Of a stretch of DNA of 64,000 bases, positions 44,202 through 52,456 are shown in pieces (position 1 is the stretch's first letter; every line of letters starts with the position of its first letter). Below the pieces are notes generated by a model. The model was not told where the DNA came from, made no database searches, and saw only the letters and a program-made list of their open reading frames with translations. Position numbers and translations under genes: made by a program. The stretch spans positions 1 to 64,000 of the forward strand of contig CAWAJB010000038.1 of assembly GCA_963782185.1 (NCBI GenBank). The letters run 5' to 3'. Origin of the DNA: RYN-230 sp963782185. GTDB lineage: Bacteria > Actinomycetota > Actinomycetes > Streptosporangiales > Streptosporangiaceae.

Positions 44202-44735
44202 GTGGAGACATCGTCCGCGCCGGCGACTGCCCTGGTGACTGGTTCGCCCCCGGGTGATCCCGCCGCTCCCCCCGGGGATTTCGCGGAGCAGGTAGAAGCG
44301 CTTCAGGCAGCGACCCGCGTTCTCGCCGGGGTCGCGCTGCGCAGCCTGGACGCGCTCGACGGCGTGATCACTCTCGCCCAGTTCCGGATGCTGGCCGTCC
44401 TGGCCGGACTCGGCCCGGCCCGGTCAGCGCGGGTGGCCCGGGCTCTCGGCCTGGACGCGTCCACCGTGACCCGGCTGGCCGACCGGCTGGTCGCGGCGGG
44501 GCACGTGGAGCGGGGCAGCGACCCGCGGCACCGCAGTGTGGTGACGCTGGAGCTCACGTCCGGCGGGCAGAGCCTCGTCAGCGCGGTGTCCGGGTGGCGG
44601 CAGCGCGAGCTGAGCCGCATCGTCGCCGCACTCCCGCCCTCCACCCGGGCCCAGCTCCCTGGCGTCCTGGGACAGCTGGTCACGGCGGCCGGGGAAGGTT
44701 GCGGCCTGGCCGCCGAACCCCTCATCCCCCTCTGA
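44202..44735 (+). CDS. MarR-family transcriptional regulator
   Basis: 177 residues from the GTG at 44202. After a ~28-residue Pro/Ala leader comes the winged helix: ITLAQFRMLAVLAGLGPARSA (in part), LGLDASTVTRLADRLVAAGHVE and wing GSDPRHRSVVTLELTSGG. It differs from the other MarR at 42743. It stands alone between the transposase relic and a 335-bp non-coding gap, with its own near-consensus promoter. Target genes are not evident; the neighbouring decayed LLM oxidoreductase may once have been one. Confidence 0.88.
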   Translation: METSSAPATALVTGSPPGDPAAPPGDFAEQVEALQAATRVLAGVALRSLDALDGVITLAQFRMLAVLAGLGPARSARVARALGLDASTVTRLADRLVAAGHVERGSDPRHRSVVTLELTSGGQSLVSAVSGWRQRELSRIVAALPPSTRAQLPGVLGQLVTAAGEGCGLAAEPLIPL

Positions 44736-45070
44736 GCCGCCCGCCCGGGTGATCGTTTGTCCCGGCGGGCAACCTGTCGCAGGCGTTCGTGCAGGCGCTG
44801 ATGTTCGAAACGTAGGCGCGGCTGGCCCCGGCCCTGGGACGCAGAATGATCCCCTGGGACGCTGATCCCGGGCACGCCCGGCAACCGCCACCCCGGCCGG
44901 CCACGTATTCCTCCCGGAGGACGTCGTCCAGCCCTGCTGGGCACTGCCGGTGTCCCTGACCCTGACCCCGGTCCCCGGTTCCGGCCGGGAACGCCGCTGG
45001 CCAGCGTATTCTTCACCCCGCCCCACCTGGCAGCAGATGCCTCATAGCCGCGCGAGGGAGGTAGATCCGT
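44736..45070. other. non-coding gap before the STAS gene
   Basis: 335 bases without a supported gene. A short repeat CCCTGGGACGC-GATCCC occurs at about 44838 and 44852. Near the right end GAGGGAGG (45053-45060) serves as ribosome-binding site for the STAS gene. No clear promoter or RNA gene seen. Confidence 0.5.
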
Positions 45071-45394
45071 ATGGCCGCTTACGACAATGGGGTACTGCGG
45101 ATCACCGCCGCCCCGTCCGGTCTGGCCATCACCGGGGAGATCGATGAGGCAACGTATCCCGCCCTGGTGACCTCACTGAACGAACTGGCCGAGGGCCATG
45201 AGGTGGTGCAGCTCGACCTGAGCGGGGTGAGCTACTGCGACCTGGCCGGGCTGCGGGCCATTGTCCGGCTGGCCGTCGACGACGGCGCGGGCTCCGTACG
45301 CCGTGTCCTGCTGCGCAACGTGCCGCAGTACATCCGGGGGGTCCTGGCCATCACCGGCTGGGACGCGCTTCCCGGACTGGCCCTGGAACCGTAG
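45071..45394 (+). CDS. STAS-domain anti-sigma factor antagonist (RsbV-like)
   Basis: 107 residues consisting of one STAS domain: LAITGEIDEATYPALVTSL, VVQLDLSGVSYCDLAGLRAIV (the Ser/Asp-containing loop that is phosphorylated in SpoIIAA/RsbV; here SYCDLAG, so the usual D-S pair is altered) and VLLRNVPQYIRGVLAITGW. GAGGGAGG lies ~10 bases before the ATG. It probably takes part in partner switching with RsbW-like ATPases and could connect to the sigma/phosphatase module 2.4 kb away. Its last 222 bases are overlapped by the antisense 3' end of the next gene. Confidence 0.85.
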   Translation: MAAYDNGVLRITAAPSGLAITGEIDEATYPALVTSLNELAEGHEVVQLDLSGVSYCDLAGLRAIVRLAVDDGAGSVRRVLLRNVPQYIRGVLAITGWDALPGLALEP

Positions 45395-46192
45395 CCAGGC
45401 CGGCTTCCGGGGCGGCCGGACTGGTAAGTCCGGCCAGCCCGCTCCCTGCGGCGACCGGCGCCGCAGGTCATTACGGACCTGGGCGCCGAGCCGGCGGGTC
45501 TCCCGCCGGTTGAGCATCGCCCCGGCGGCGGCCCCCGTCAGCAGCGGCCCCAGGGACACGGCGCTCCGCCCGGCCCGGGCGATGAGCCGCCGCTCCAGCT
45601 GCCTGCGCAGCGGCGAACCCACGGCCAGGACCATCCCGCCCGGTACCAGGGCCACGCCCCGTCGGTGGGACCAGGCCACGACGTAGGCCAGCATGCGTTC
45701 CGGGGCCGTCCCCGGGGCCCGCATCCCGTAGACCTCGTGCAGCTCGGCGATCAGCTTCAGCTCGATCCCGACGACGGCCATCGTCTCGAACGCCACCTCG
45801 ACCGGGGCGGACGGCAGCGGCAGCAGCATGGACGCGCCGACCGCGGCGCCGACCGACGCGGCCGCCCGGGAGGCGCCCTGGATCAGCCGGTCCGCGACCT
45901 CTTCCGGGCCGAGGCCCGGAAACTGGGCGCGGAGCTTGCGCTGGTCCCGGACCGGCAGCCGCGGAGCCATCGCCAGCACCTGCGAGGTGAGCCAGCGGCC
46001 TCCCGAGGCCACGCCGGACCAGCCCGCCCGGCCGCTCCGGCGGGCGACCCGGGACGTGGCCGCCATCACGCGGCGGCGCCGCGACAGGCTGCTGCCCTGG
46101 CTGATCTCGCCAACCAGCTCGGCTACCTCGCCGGGCAGCTCGGGCTGGCGGGCCGGTTCGGCACGCCCGTCGCCCTCGGTGGTGTTGTCCAC
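45173..46192 (-). CDS. conserved hypothetical protein, 3' end antisense to STAS gene
   Basis: 339 residues from a GTG at 46192. The first ~245 residues look genuine: RRRRVMAATSRVARRSGRAG, RDQRKLRAQFPGLGPEEVADRL, a hydrophobic stretch with VGAAVGASMLLPLPSAPVEV, VEVAFETMAVVGIELKLIAELHEVYG and VALVPGGMVLAVGSPLRRQLE. I do not recognise a named family; the pattern resembles actinobacterial membrane-associated hypothetical proteins. The last ~95 residues are read antisense to the STAS gene and the preceding gap and look like shadow sequence, so an original stop near 45480 was probably lost. Confidence 0.75.
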   Translation of the reverse strand: MDNTTEGDGRAEPARQPELPGEVAELVGEISQGSSLSRRRRVMAATSRVARRSGRAGWSGVASGGRWLTSQVLAMAPRLPVRDQRKLRAQFPGLGPEEVADRLIQGASRAAASVGAAVGASMLLPLPSAPVEVAFETMAVVGIELKLIAELHEVYGMRAPGTAPERMLAYVVAWSHRRGVALVPGGMVLAVGSPLRRQLERRLIARAGRSAVSLGPLLTGAAAGAMLNRRETRRLGAQVRNDLRRRSPQGAGWPDLPVRPPRKPAWLRFQGQSGKRVPAGDGQDPPDVLRHVAQQDTAYGARAVVDGQPDNGPQPGQVAVAHPAQVELHHLMALGQFVQ

Positions 46193-46306
46193 GTCATCCA
46201 GCTACCCCCAGCTGGGCCTGCTACGCGGAAGATCACCAGCGGTTCTGAGCTCACCGGGTTCCCGGCCTGGTCATGGCCCGGGCCCAGGCGGGATAGGGAC
46301 CGGGCC

Positions 46307-46920
46307 ATGACACAGTTCGGGTACACGGCCCTGTGCGAGCAGACCCCCGTCCGGCAGCTGGTGAGCGACCTGCAGGCCGCCGAGCACGCCGGGTTCGATT
46401 TCGCGGCCCTGTCCGATCACTACTTTCCCTGGCTCGAAGACCAGGGTCATTCCGGCTACGCCTGGGGTCGCCGCGTCCGGGACGGAGTCCGCGCAGCTGG
46501 CCGCCGACCAGGGCGAGTGCCTGATCGCCACCGAGCCGGACGCGTCGCTCATCGGGGACTTCAACCAGGCCGGCGGGGAAGCCAAGCCGAAGTACGCCAG
46601 CTGCCGATCTGCTACGACCCCGATGAGCAGGCGGCCCGGGCCCGGCGGCTGTGGCGCTGGGCTGCCCCCGGCTGGCCCGTGATGTCCGAGCTCCCGGAGC
46701 CCGCTCGTTCGATGCCGCGTCCGCGCACGTCCGCGAGGAGGACATCACCGGGCTGGTGCCGTGCGGCTCCGATCTGGCACTGCACGTCGAGGCGGCCCGG
46801 AAGTTCACCGAGGCAGGCTTCACCCACCTCACCCTGGTCCAGGTGGGGGCGGAGCAGCAGGGCCAGTTCATCGCCTGGGCCGAGGATGAGCTGCTGCCGG
46901 CCCTGCGTGAGAACGGATGA
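46307..46920 (+). pseudogene. second F420-dependent LLM oxidoreductase, deleted and frameshifted
   Basis: A clear LLM N-terminus starts at the ATG at 46307 (MTQFGYTALCEQTPVRQLVS, DFAALSDHYFPWLEDQGHS) and breaks near 46460. The frame then changes to the later family segment (SAQLAADQGECLIATEPDAS, YDPDEQAARARRLWRWA), and again to the C-terminus (EEDITGLVPCGSDLALHVEA, LTLVQVGAEQQGQFI, ELLPALRENG). At least one large internal deletion (~100 residues or more) and two frame changes are present. Gene order and type match the relic at 43286. Confidence 0.85.
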
Positions 46921-47044
46921 CCTGGGTGCTGCTACCCGGCAGGCGCGTGACTCACGGCCGCGGAACCCAGCGCCCCGGCGTCGCCGGAAGCCCCGGCCTG
47001 GCCGGCCGCACCTGTCAAAGCTGCAACCCCTCGCCCGTAATTAC

Positions 47045-47058
47045 TTGCTACATAGCAA
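47045..47058. promoter_or_regulatory. short palindrome before the LigD-type gene
   Basis: TTGCTA (47045-47050) and TAGCAA (47053-47058) form perfect arms around CA, in the only AT-rich stretch of the 231-bp gap preceding the LigD-type gene. Possible operator; function not determined. Confidence 0.3.
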
Positions 47059-47151
47059 AGACTTTAGCGGGTGATCGCCGCAACGGGCCGGCCCCGCGTG
47101 TGACCTCGTGCTGCGCGGGCATGGCAGGAGCGGGTAGCAGGGAGGTGGCCA

Positions 47152-47955
47152 GTGCCCGGGAAGCTCACGCCGTACCAGCGCAAGCGGGATTTCACGCGCA
47201 CGCCCGAGCCTTCCGGCGAGCCCGCCGGGAAGGCCGGCGCCGGCGGGCGCCGGTTCGTCGTGCAACGGCACCGGGCGCGGCGGCTGCACTACGACCTGCG
47301 CTTCGAGATCGGCGGCGTGCTGGTCAGCTGGGCCGTCCCGCGGGGGCCCACCCTGGACCCGGACGTGAAGCGCACCGCGGTGCATGTCGAGGACCATCCC
47401 CTCGAGTACCTCGACTTCGAGGGGGTGATCCCCCGAGGGGAGTACGGGGCGGGTGACGTGATCGTGTGGGACCGCGGCACCTGGGAGCCGCACGCCGCCG
47501 ACGACCCGGCCGCCGCGGTGGCCGCCGGCGAGCTGCATGTGGATGTGCACGGCGACAAGCTGCGCGGCCGGCTCATCCTGATCCGCCGCAGCGAGCGCAA
47601 CGCGGCCGGCTCGGGCGGCTCATCGGAGCCGTGGCTGCTTGTGCACAAGCACGACGAGTACGCCGTCCCGGGCTGGGATCCCGAGGAACATCCGGCGTCG
47701 GTGCTCAGCGGGCGCACCAACGACGAGGTCAAGGCCGATCCGGAGCGGATGTGGCGGCCGGACCTGCCCGCCGCGTCCGCGTCGGTCCGGCTGCGCCCCG
47801 AAACCCCGGTCACCCAGCCGGGACGGGGCCAGCCGGGACGGGGCCAGCCGGGACGGCCCCAGCCGTCAGCGGGCCCGGTGCTGGTGAGCTGGCCGCGCTG
47901 GATGCGCTCGGCGGCGGGGGTACCTGGGAGGTGTTCGGCCGCGAGCTGCGGCTGA
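47152..47955 (+). CDS. ligD: LigD-type 3'-phosphoesterase domain, first part of a frameshifted gene
   Basis: 267-residue frame; residues ~30-200 are the LigD phosphoesterase domain that trims 3' ends during non-homologous end joining: FVVQRHRARRLHYDLRFEIG, VSWAVPRGPTLDP, HVEDHPLEYLDFEG, IPRGEYGAGDVIVWDRGTW and LLVHKHDEYAVPGWD. The frame then enters a 15-bp minisatellite (about 47815-47865, QPGRG units) and ends in unrelated residues at 47955. The polymerase domain continues in another frame, so the intact gene encoded a phosphoesterase-polymerase protein of ~550 residues without a ligase domain. Confidence 0.88.
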   Translation: MPGKLTPYQRKRDFTRTPEPSGEPAGKAGAGGRRFVVQRHRARRLHYDLRFEIGGVLVSWAVPRGPTLDPDVKRTAVHVEDHPLEYLDFEGVIPRGEYGAGDVIVWDRGTWEPHAADDPAAAVAAGELHVDVHGDKLRGRLILIRRSERNAAGSGGSSEPWLLVHKHDEYAVPGWDPEEHPASVLSGRTNDEVKADPERMWRPDLPAASASVRLRPETPVTQPGRGQPGRGQPGRPQPSAGPVLVSWPRWMRSAAGVPGRCSAASCG

Positions 47956-48818
47956 CGAACCTCGGCAAGGAACTCTTCCCGGGCCGCCCCGGCGAGCCCG
48001 CGGTGACCAAGCGCGAGCTCATCCGGTACGCGGCGCAGATCGCCCCGGTCGTGCTGCCCTACCTGGCGGGCCGCCCGCTCAACATGCACCGCTTCCCGGG
48101 CGGGGCGCAGGCCGCGGGGTTCTGGCACAAGCAGCTGCCCGACCATGCCCCGGACTGGCTGCCGCGCTGGCACGATCCCGGCGCCGAGCCCGGCAAGACC
48201 ACCACCTACCTGGTCGCCGACGAGCCGGCCGCGCTCGTGTGGGCGGCCAACTTCGGCGCGCTGGAGTGGCACGCCTGGACCGCCCGGGCCGACCAGCCGG
48301 ACCGGCCCAGCTACGCGCTCATCGACATCGACCCAGGGCCGGCCACATCCTGGGAAGAGGTCCTGGTGCTGGCCAGGCTGCACCGCACGGCCCTGGACCA
48401 CCTGGGCGTACGGGGCCAGCCCAAGCTCACCGGCAGGCGCGGCATCCAGGTCTGGATTCCCGTCGCCCCCGGGCCCGGTTTCAGCGAGACCCGCGCGTGG
48501 GTGGAGCAGCTGTCGCGGGCCATCGGGGCGGTCGTCCCCCGGCTGGTGAGCTGGAAGTGGGACGTGCAAGACCGGGGCGGCCTGGCCCGCCTCGACTACA
48601 CGCAGAACGCCAGCAACAAGACCCTGGTCGCGCCCTACAGCCCGCGGGCCGCCGCCGGGGCGCCGGTGTCCACGCCCCTGGAGTGGGACGAGCTGGACGA
48701 CCCGGCGCCGCGGCCCGACGCGTTCACGATCCGGGACATCCCGGCGCGGGTGGCCCGGATCGGCGACCCGTTCACCACGGTGCTGCCCCCCGGCCAGGTG
48801 CTTCCCCCGATCACCTAG
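47883..48818 (+). CDS. ligD: LigD-type polymerase domain, second part of the frameshifted gene
   Basis: Primase-polymerase domain of bacterial end joining: FGRELRLTNLGKELFPG, AGRPLNMHRFPGGAQAAGF, NFGALEWHAWTARADQPDRP, the catalytic Asp pair in YALIDIDPGP, KLTGRRGIQVWIPV and DYTQNASNKTLVAPYSPR. The frame is open from 47466, but only from about 47880 does it look like protein. No good start exists inside; GTG at 47931 is the only candidate. Joining it to the phosphoesterase frame by one indel within or beside the repeat gives a normal two-domain protein. Confidence 0.85.
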   Translation, partial: GELAALDALGGGGTWEVFGRELRLTNLGKELFPGRPGEPAVTKRELIRYAAQIAPVVLPYLAGRPLNMHRFPGGAQAAGFWHKQLPDHAPDWLPRWHDPGAEPGKTTTYLVADEPAALVWAANFGALEWHAWTARADQPDRPSYALIDIDPGPATSWEEVLVLARLHRTALDHLGVRGQPKLTGRRGIQVWIPVAPGPGFSETRAWVEQLSRAIGAVVPRLVSWKWDVQDRGGLARLDYTQNASNKTLVAPYSPRAAAGAPVSTPLEWDELDDPAPRPDAFTIRDIPARVARIGDPFTTVLPPGQVLPPIT

Positions 48819-48854
48819 CCAGGCCAGGCCGTGAAGCCGTCCGCCGGGCCGTCA

Positions 48855-48890
48855 AGCCTGCCGCCGGCGCCTGGGGCGCCGGGGCAGGCT
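48855..48890. terminator. strong bidirectional terminator
   Basis: A 16-bp stem with one bulged G: AGCCTGCC + CCGGCGCC against GGCGCCGG + GGCAGGCT, loop TGG. It sits between the convergent LigD-type and mca genes and touches the mca stop codon. Confidence 0.85.
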
Positions 48891-49719
48891 AGCGCAGCCC
48901 CGCGAACAGATCGTTCTCGGGCACCGGGGCCCCGGTGGTGTCCATCGCCCGGATGAAGCTCTCCTCCCCGAACACCCGCTCGCCGAGCTCAGGCGGGATC
49001 TTGCTGAACCACGACTCACTGATCTGGCTGCCGTGCGCCATCAGCGCCGCATGCTTGCGGGCCAGCACCGGGCGGATGTCGATGGTGGTCGTGATGCGCC
49101 GCTCGGCCTCCTCCATCTGCTGCTGCGTCTCGGGCGGGATGCTCCCCGCGTCCGGGACGTCCGCGCCGGCGTCCCTCAGCGCCGACCACAGTTCGCGCCA
49201 CTTGCTGATCGGCATCGCCGTCAGGTACAGCTTCGCCGCGATGCCGCTGCGTTCCGCCGCCGCGATCGCGGCCCGGCTGGCGTGCACGTGGTCCGGGTGC
49301 TGGTAACCGCCGTCCGGGTCGTAGGTGACCACGACCTGGGGCCGGTACCGCTCGATCAGGCCGCCGATCTGGGCCGCGACATCGGCCAGCGGAACCTTGC
49401 AGAACGCGTCAGGCCGGCTCTTGTAGTCCCACTCCACCATTCCCGAGTCGTGGTAGCCGAGCAACTCGAGGTCGGTGACCCCCAGGTGCTTGGAGGATTC
49501 CCTGAGCTCAGCCAGCCTGATCTCGGCCACTTCGGCCTCGTCATGGCCATCGTCGCCGGGCTTGATGCCGCCAGGTGAGTCCCCGAACTCGCCGTTGGTG
49601 CAGGTGACCACGACCGTCCGGACGCCCTCGGCGCCGTAGCGGGCGAGCACTCCCCCGGTACTCGAGGCCTCGTCGTCGGGATGCGCGTGCACTGCCATCA
49701 GGGTCAGGTTGTCCGCCAT
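48889..49719 (-). CDS. mca: mycothiol S-conjugate amidase
   Basis: Zinc amidase that cleaves mycothiol S-conjugates for detoxification, releasing a mercapturic acid for export. The 276 residues start MADNLTLMAVHAHPDDEASS (metal-binding HPDDE) and include TCTNGEFGDSPGGIKPGDDG, LLGYHDSGMVEWDYKSRPDA, VVTYDPDGGYQHPDHVHAS and RKHAALMAHGSQISESWF (short segments). These follow Mca rather than MshB. It is transcribed alone, divergent from the penicillin-binding protein gene and ending at a strong hairpin. Its presence shows the host makes mycothiol. Confidence 0.95.
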   Translation of the reverse strand: MADNLTLMAVHAHPDDEASSTGGVLARYGAEGVRTVVVTCTNGEFGDSPGGIKPGDDGHDEAEVAEIRLAELRESSKHLGVTDLELLGYHDSGMVEWDYKSRPDAFCKVPLADVAAQIGGLIERYRPQVVVTYDPDGGYQHPDHVHASRAAIAAAERSGIAAKLYLTAMPISKWRELWSALRDAGADVPDAGSIPPETQQQMEEAERRITTTIDIRPVLARKHAALMAHGSQISESWFSKIPPELGERVFGEESFIRAMDTTGAPVPENDLFAGLR

Positions 49720-49926
49720 GACACCAGCCTGCCCGACCGGGGCGCGTCCCGGCAGGCCGGCCCGCTCTTTCTCCCCGCCGCGTAACCCGCTTCAGCCCGC
49801 CGCGTAACCTGCGGGACCTGGTGGTCTTAACCCGGTTCGTGACAACGGCCCGGCTGGCGCGGCTATCGTTGGTGGGCTGATCCGCGGGGCTGCTGGCCGC
49901 GGGACCCCAGCGGGAAAGGCCGGTCC

Positions 49927-51594
49927 ATGAGCCACGGCAGCATGCGCCGGACCAAGCGGCGGACCCTCATCATCGTGGTGGCCGTGATCGCCGCCGTCGT
50001 GGTGGCGACCGGCGCGGCGGGCGGTTATGTCCTGCTGACGCGCACCCAGGGCAGCCCGCAGCAGACCGCCGCCAGCTACCTGAGCGCCTGGCAGCGGGGC
50101 GACTACGCCGCGATGGGCCGGGTCAGCGTCAACGTGCCGCCCCCCGGCCTGGCCGGCCCGCTGCGGCAAACCGCGGCCGACCTCGGCCTGCGCCGCATTC
50201 ACCTGCAGCTCGGCCAGGTCACCACGAACGGCGGATCGGCCCGGGCCCGTTACACGGCCACCGCGGACCTGGCCAGCGGGCACACCTGGGCCTACCCGGG
50301 CCAGCTTCAGCTGGTCACCCGGAACCGGCACTGGCGGGTGGACTGGAGCCCGGCCGCCATCTATCCCAGGCTGAAAACGGGCGAGCGGTTCGCGCTGCAC
50401 GCCGCCTGGCCGCCCCGGGCCGCGGTGCTGGCCTCCGACGGCACCGAGCTGAGCTCTCCCACGGCGGCGGCCCAGTCGGGTTCCATCGCGCTGCTCACCG
50501 GCACGGTAGTCGCCGCCACGGCAGCCCAGGCCAAAGCGCTCGGCGCCCCGTACCAGAAGGGTGACCTGATCGGCCAGGGCGGTATCGAGCAGGCGTACCA
50601 GGCTCAGCTGGCGGGCCGGCCGTCGCTGACCATCCGGCTGGAGGGACCCGGGACACGGGTGGACGCGACGGCGGCCCGCTTTGCGGCCATACCCGGCAAG
50701 CCGGTCCAGACCAGCCTGGACATGCGGGACCAGATGGCGGCGTCGGCGGCCGTGTCCGGCGCCTCCACGTCGAAGCCGATCGACCTGGTGGCCATCCAGC
50801 CGTCCACCGGCAAAGTGCTGGCCGTGGTGGAGCGCCCCGGCGGGTTCGACCGCGCGCTGGCGGGCATCTTCCCGCCCGGCTCGACGTTCAAGGTGGTCAC
50901 CGCCTCGGCCCTGGCCGAGAGGGGGATGCGGCCGTCCAGCGCCGTGCACTGCCCCAGCCAGGTCACGATCGGCGGGCGCACCTTCCACAACGACAACAAC
51001 GAGCACCTGGGCATGACCAGCCTGCAGACGGCGTTCGCGGTGTCGTGCAACTCCACCTTCGCCATGCTGGCCTACCAGCGGCTGGGTGGCCCGGCGCTCG
51101 CGTCGATGGCCGCCATGTTCGGCTTCAACAGCACTCCCACCCTGGGCATCCCCGCCACGCTCGGGAAGTTCACCACGCCGCACCAGCCGGTGGATGTGGC
51201 CGCTGACGCCTTCGGGCAGGGCATGGACCTGGTCAACCCGCTCAGCCAGGCCAGCGTGGCCGCGGCCATCGAGAGCGGCACCTGGCGGTCCCCGGTGCTC
51301 GTCACCAGCCCGCCGCCGCAGACGGCCCGGTCCCACACGATCAGCCCGGCCATCCTGGGCACGCTGCGGCCCATGATGCGCGCCGTGGTCACCAGCGGCA
51401 CCGCGGCCGGGGTCGGGTTCCCGGCCGGCGTCTACGGCAAGACGGGCACCGCCCAGTACGGCACCGGCACGCACTCACACGGCTGGTTCATCGGCTACCG
51501 CGGGGACCTGTCCTTCGCGGTGCTGGTCGAGGGGGGCGGCCTCGGGGCCGACAGCGCGGGGCCGGTGGCCAACGCGTTCCTGCGCAAGATCTGA
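49927..51594 (+). CDS. MecA-like class B penicillin-binding protein
   Basis: 555 residues: an N-terminal membrane anchor (TLIIVVAVIAAVVVATGAAG), an NTF2-like MecA_N domain (AASYLSAWQRGDYAAMGRVS to about residue 150), a dimerisation-type region (~150-280) and a transpeptidase domain. Active-site motifs are intact: STFK (Ser about 319), SCN (about 373) and KTGTA (about 505). It acts outside the membrane in peptidoglycan cross-linking. MecA_N-bearing enzymes include low-affinity, beta-lactam-tolerant PBPs of Gram-positive bacteria; tolerance here is only a possibility. It stands alone and converges on the DUF4230 gene. Confidence 0.93.
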   Translation: MSHGSMRRTKRRTLIIVVAVIAAVVVATGAAGGYVLLTRTQGSPQQTAASYLSAWQRGDYAAMGRVSVNVPPPGLAGPLRQTAADLGLRRIHLQLGQVTTNGGSARARYTATADLASGHTWAYPGQLQLVTRNRHWRVDWSPAAIYPRLKTGERFALHAAWPPRAAVLASDGTELSSPTAAAQSGSIALLTGTVVAATAAQAKALGAPYQKGDLIGQGGIEQAYQAQLAGRPSLTIRLEGPGTRVDATAARFAAIPGKPVQTSLDMRDQMAASAAVSGASTSKPIDLVAIQPSTGKVLAVVERPGGFDRALAGIFPPGSTFKVVTASALAERGMRPSSAVHCPSQVTIGGRTFHNDNNEHLGMTSLQTAFAVSCNSTFAMLAYQRLGGPALASMAAMFGFNSTPTLGIPATLGKFTTPHQPVDVAADAFGQGMDLVNPLSQASVAAAIESGTWRSPVLVTSPPPQTARSHTISPAILGTLRPMMRAVVTSGTAAGVGFPAGVYGKTGTAQYGTGTHSHGWFIGYRGDLSFAVLVEGGGLGADSAGPVANAFLRKI

Positions 51595-51607
51595 CCGGCG
51601 TTCACCC

Positions 51608-52327
51608 CTACTTCGCCGGCGGCGCGGCGAAGGTCACGCTGACCCGCTGGAAGCCCAGCGAGTGCATCATGCCGGTGAGCATGCTGGTCGTGTTCCGCTG
51701 CGCCTCGGCCAGCAGCCGGCTCTGCCGGGCCGCGGTCTGGATCTTCTGCTGGGCCAGGACGTAAACCTGCTGCTGGTTGTTCGGGTTGCTGGAGAAGAAG
51801 TTCCCGATGCGGTTCAGCAGGCCCTGCTGCTGGGCGAACACGTAGGACTGCCGGACGTTGAGCACGGCGGGCTCGAGCTGCGCCCGGGGCAGCCGGATCG
51901 TGACCGCCGTCCGGTCCGCCGAGACCTGCACGGCGGGGCTCTTCAGCTGGGAGAAATCGACGTACGCGATCTCGCTGCCCTGGCCCACGAACAGGGTCTG
52001 GCTGCCCTCCAGGAAGCCCGGCAGCAGGTTCGCCTTCTGGGTCATGTCGACCACCACCTGGAACGACCCGCTGGCCGCCTGGTACCGGCTCAGCGCGGTG
52101 ATCGACTTGAGCAGGACGGGCCCGCTGCGCACGGACGTGGTCTCCCCGAACGGGTTGCGCAGCCGGGGCAGCAGGTTCACGGCGGCGAGCGCGACGATCA
52201 GCACCGCGACGGCCACGAGGACGGCCGCGGCCCCGGCCAGCTTCCCGGCCAGCCCATGACCGCGCGGGGCGCGCGGGGTGGCGCGCTGCTCCTGCGTCGT
52301 CTCCCCAGGCGTGGTGATGCGTGCCAT
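51608..52327 (-). CDS. DUF4230 membrane-anchored protein
   Basis: 239 residues. A ~30-residue polar cytoplasmic start precedes one membrane segment (AGAAAVLVAVAVLIVALAAV), followed by an extracellular DUF4230 domain: LLKSITALSRYQAASGSFQV, GSQTLFVGQGSEIAYVDFSQ, AVTIRLPRAQLEPAVLN. A Gln-rich helical stretch (NPNNQQQVYVLAQQKIQTAA) comes near the C-terminus. Function unknown. A match to the streptomycete SigB promoter consensus lies 66 bases upstream, which suggests induction in general or envelope stress. It converges on the penicillin-binding protein gene with 13 bases between stops. Confidence 0.88.
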   Translation of the reverse strand: MARITTPGETTQEQRATPRAPRGHGLAGKLAGAAAVLVAVAVLIVALAAVNLLPRLRNPFGETTSVRSGPVLLKSITALSRYQAASGSFQVVVDMTQKANLLPGFLEGSQTLFVGQGSEIAYVDFSQLKSPAVQVSADRTAVTIRLPRAQLEPAVLNVRQSYVFAQQQGLLNRIGNFFSSNPNNQQQVYVLAQQKIQTAARQSRLLAEAQRNTTSMLTGMMHSLGFQRVSVTFAAPPAK

Positions 52328-52392
52328 GGTCCCTCCAAGCTAGGGGGGCGCCCGCTGGCGGCCAGGCCGGCAGCGGGCCCTGCCCGTTTCCC

Positions 52393-52417
52393 GTACCCCG
52401 GCGTGACCGACTCATTC
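52393..52417 (-). promoter_or_regulatory. SigB-type promoter match before the DUF4230 gene
   Basis: On the minus strand, GAAT (52417-52414), 15 bases, then GGGTAC (52398-52393). This fits the GNNT-N14-16-GGGTAC/T consensus reported for Streptomyces SigB and is placed ~66 bases before the DUF4230 start codon. Confidence 0.55.
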
Positions 52418-52456
52418 CGGTCCGCCCGCGATCGGGGCAGCAATGGCGCCGGGGAC

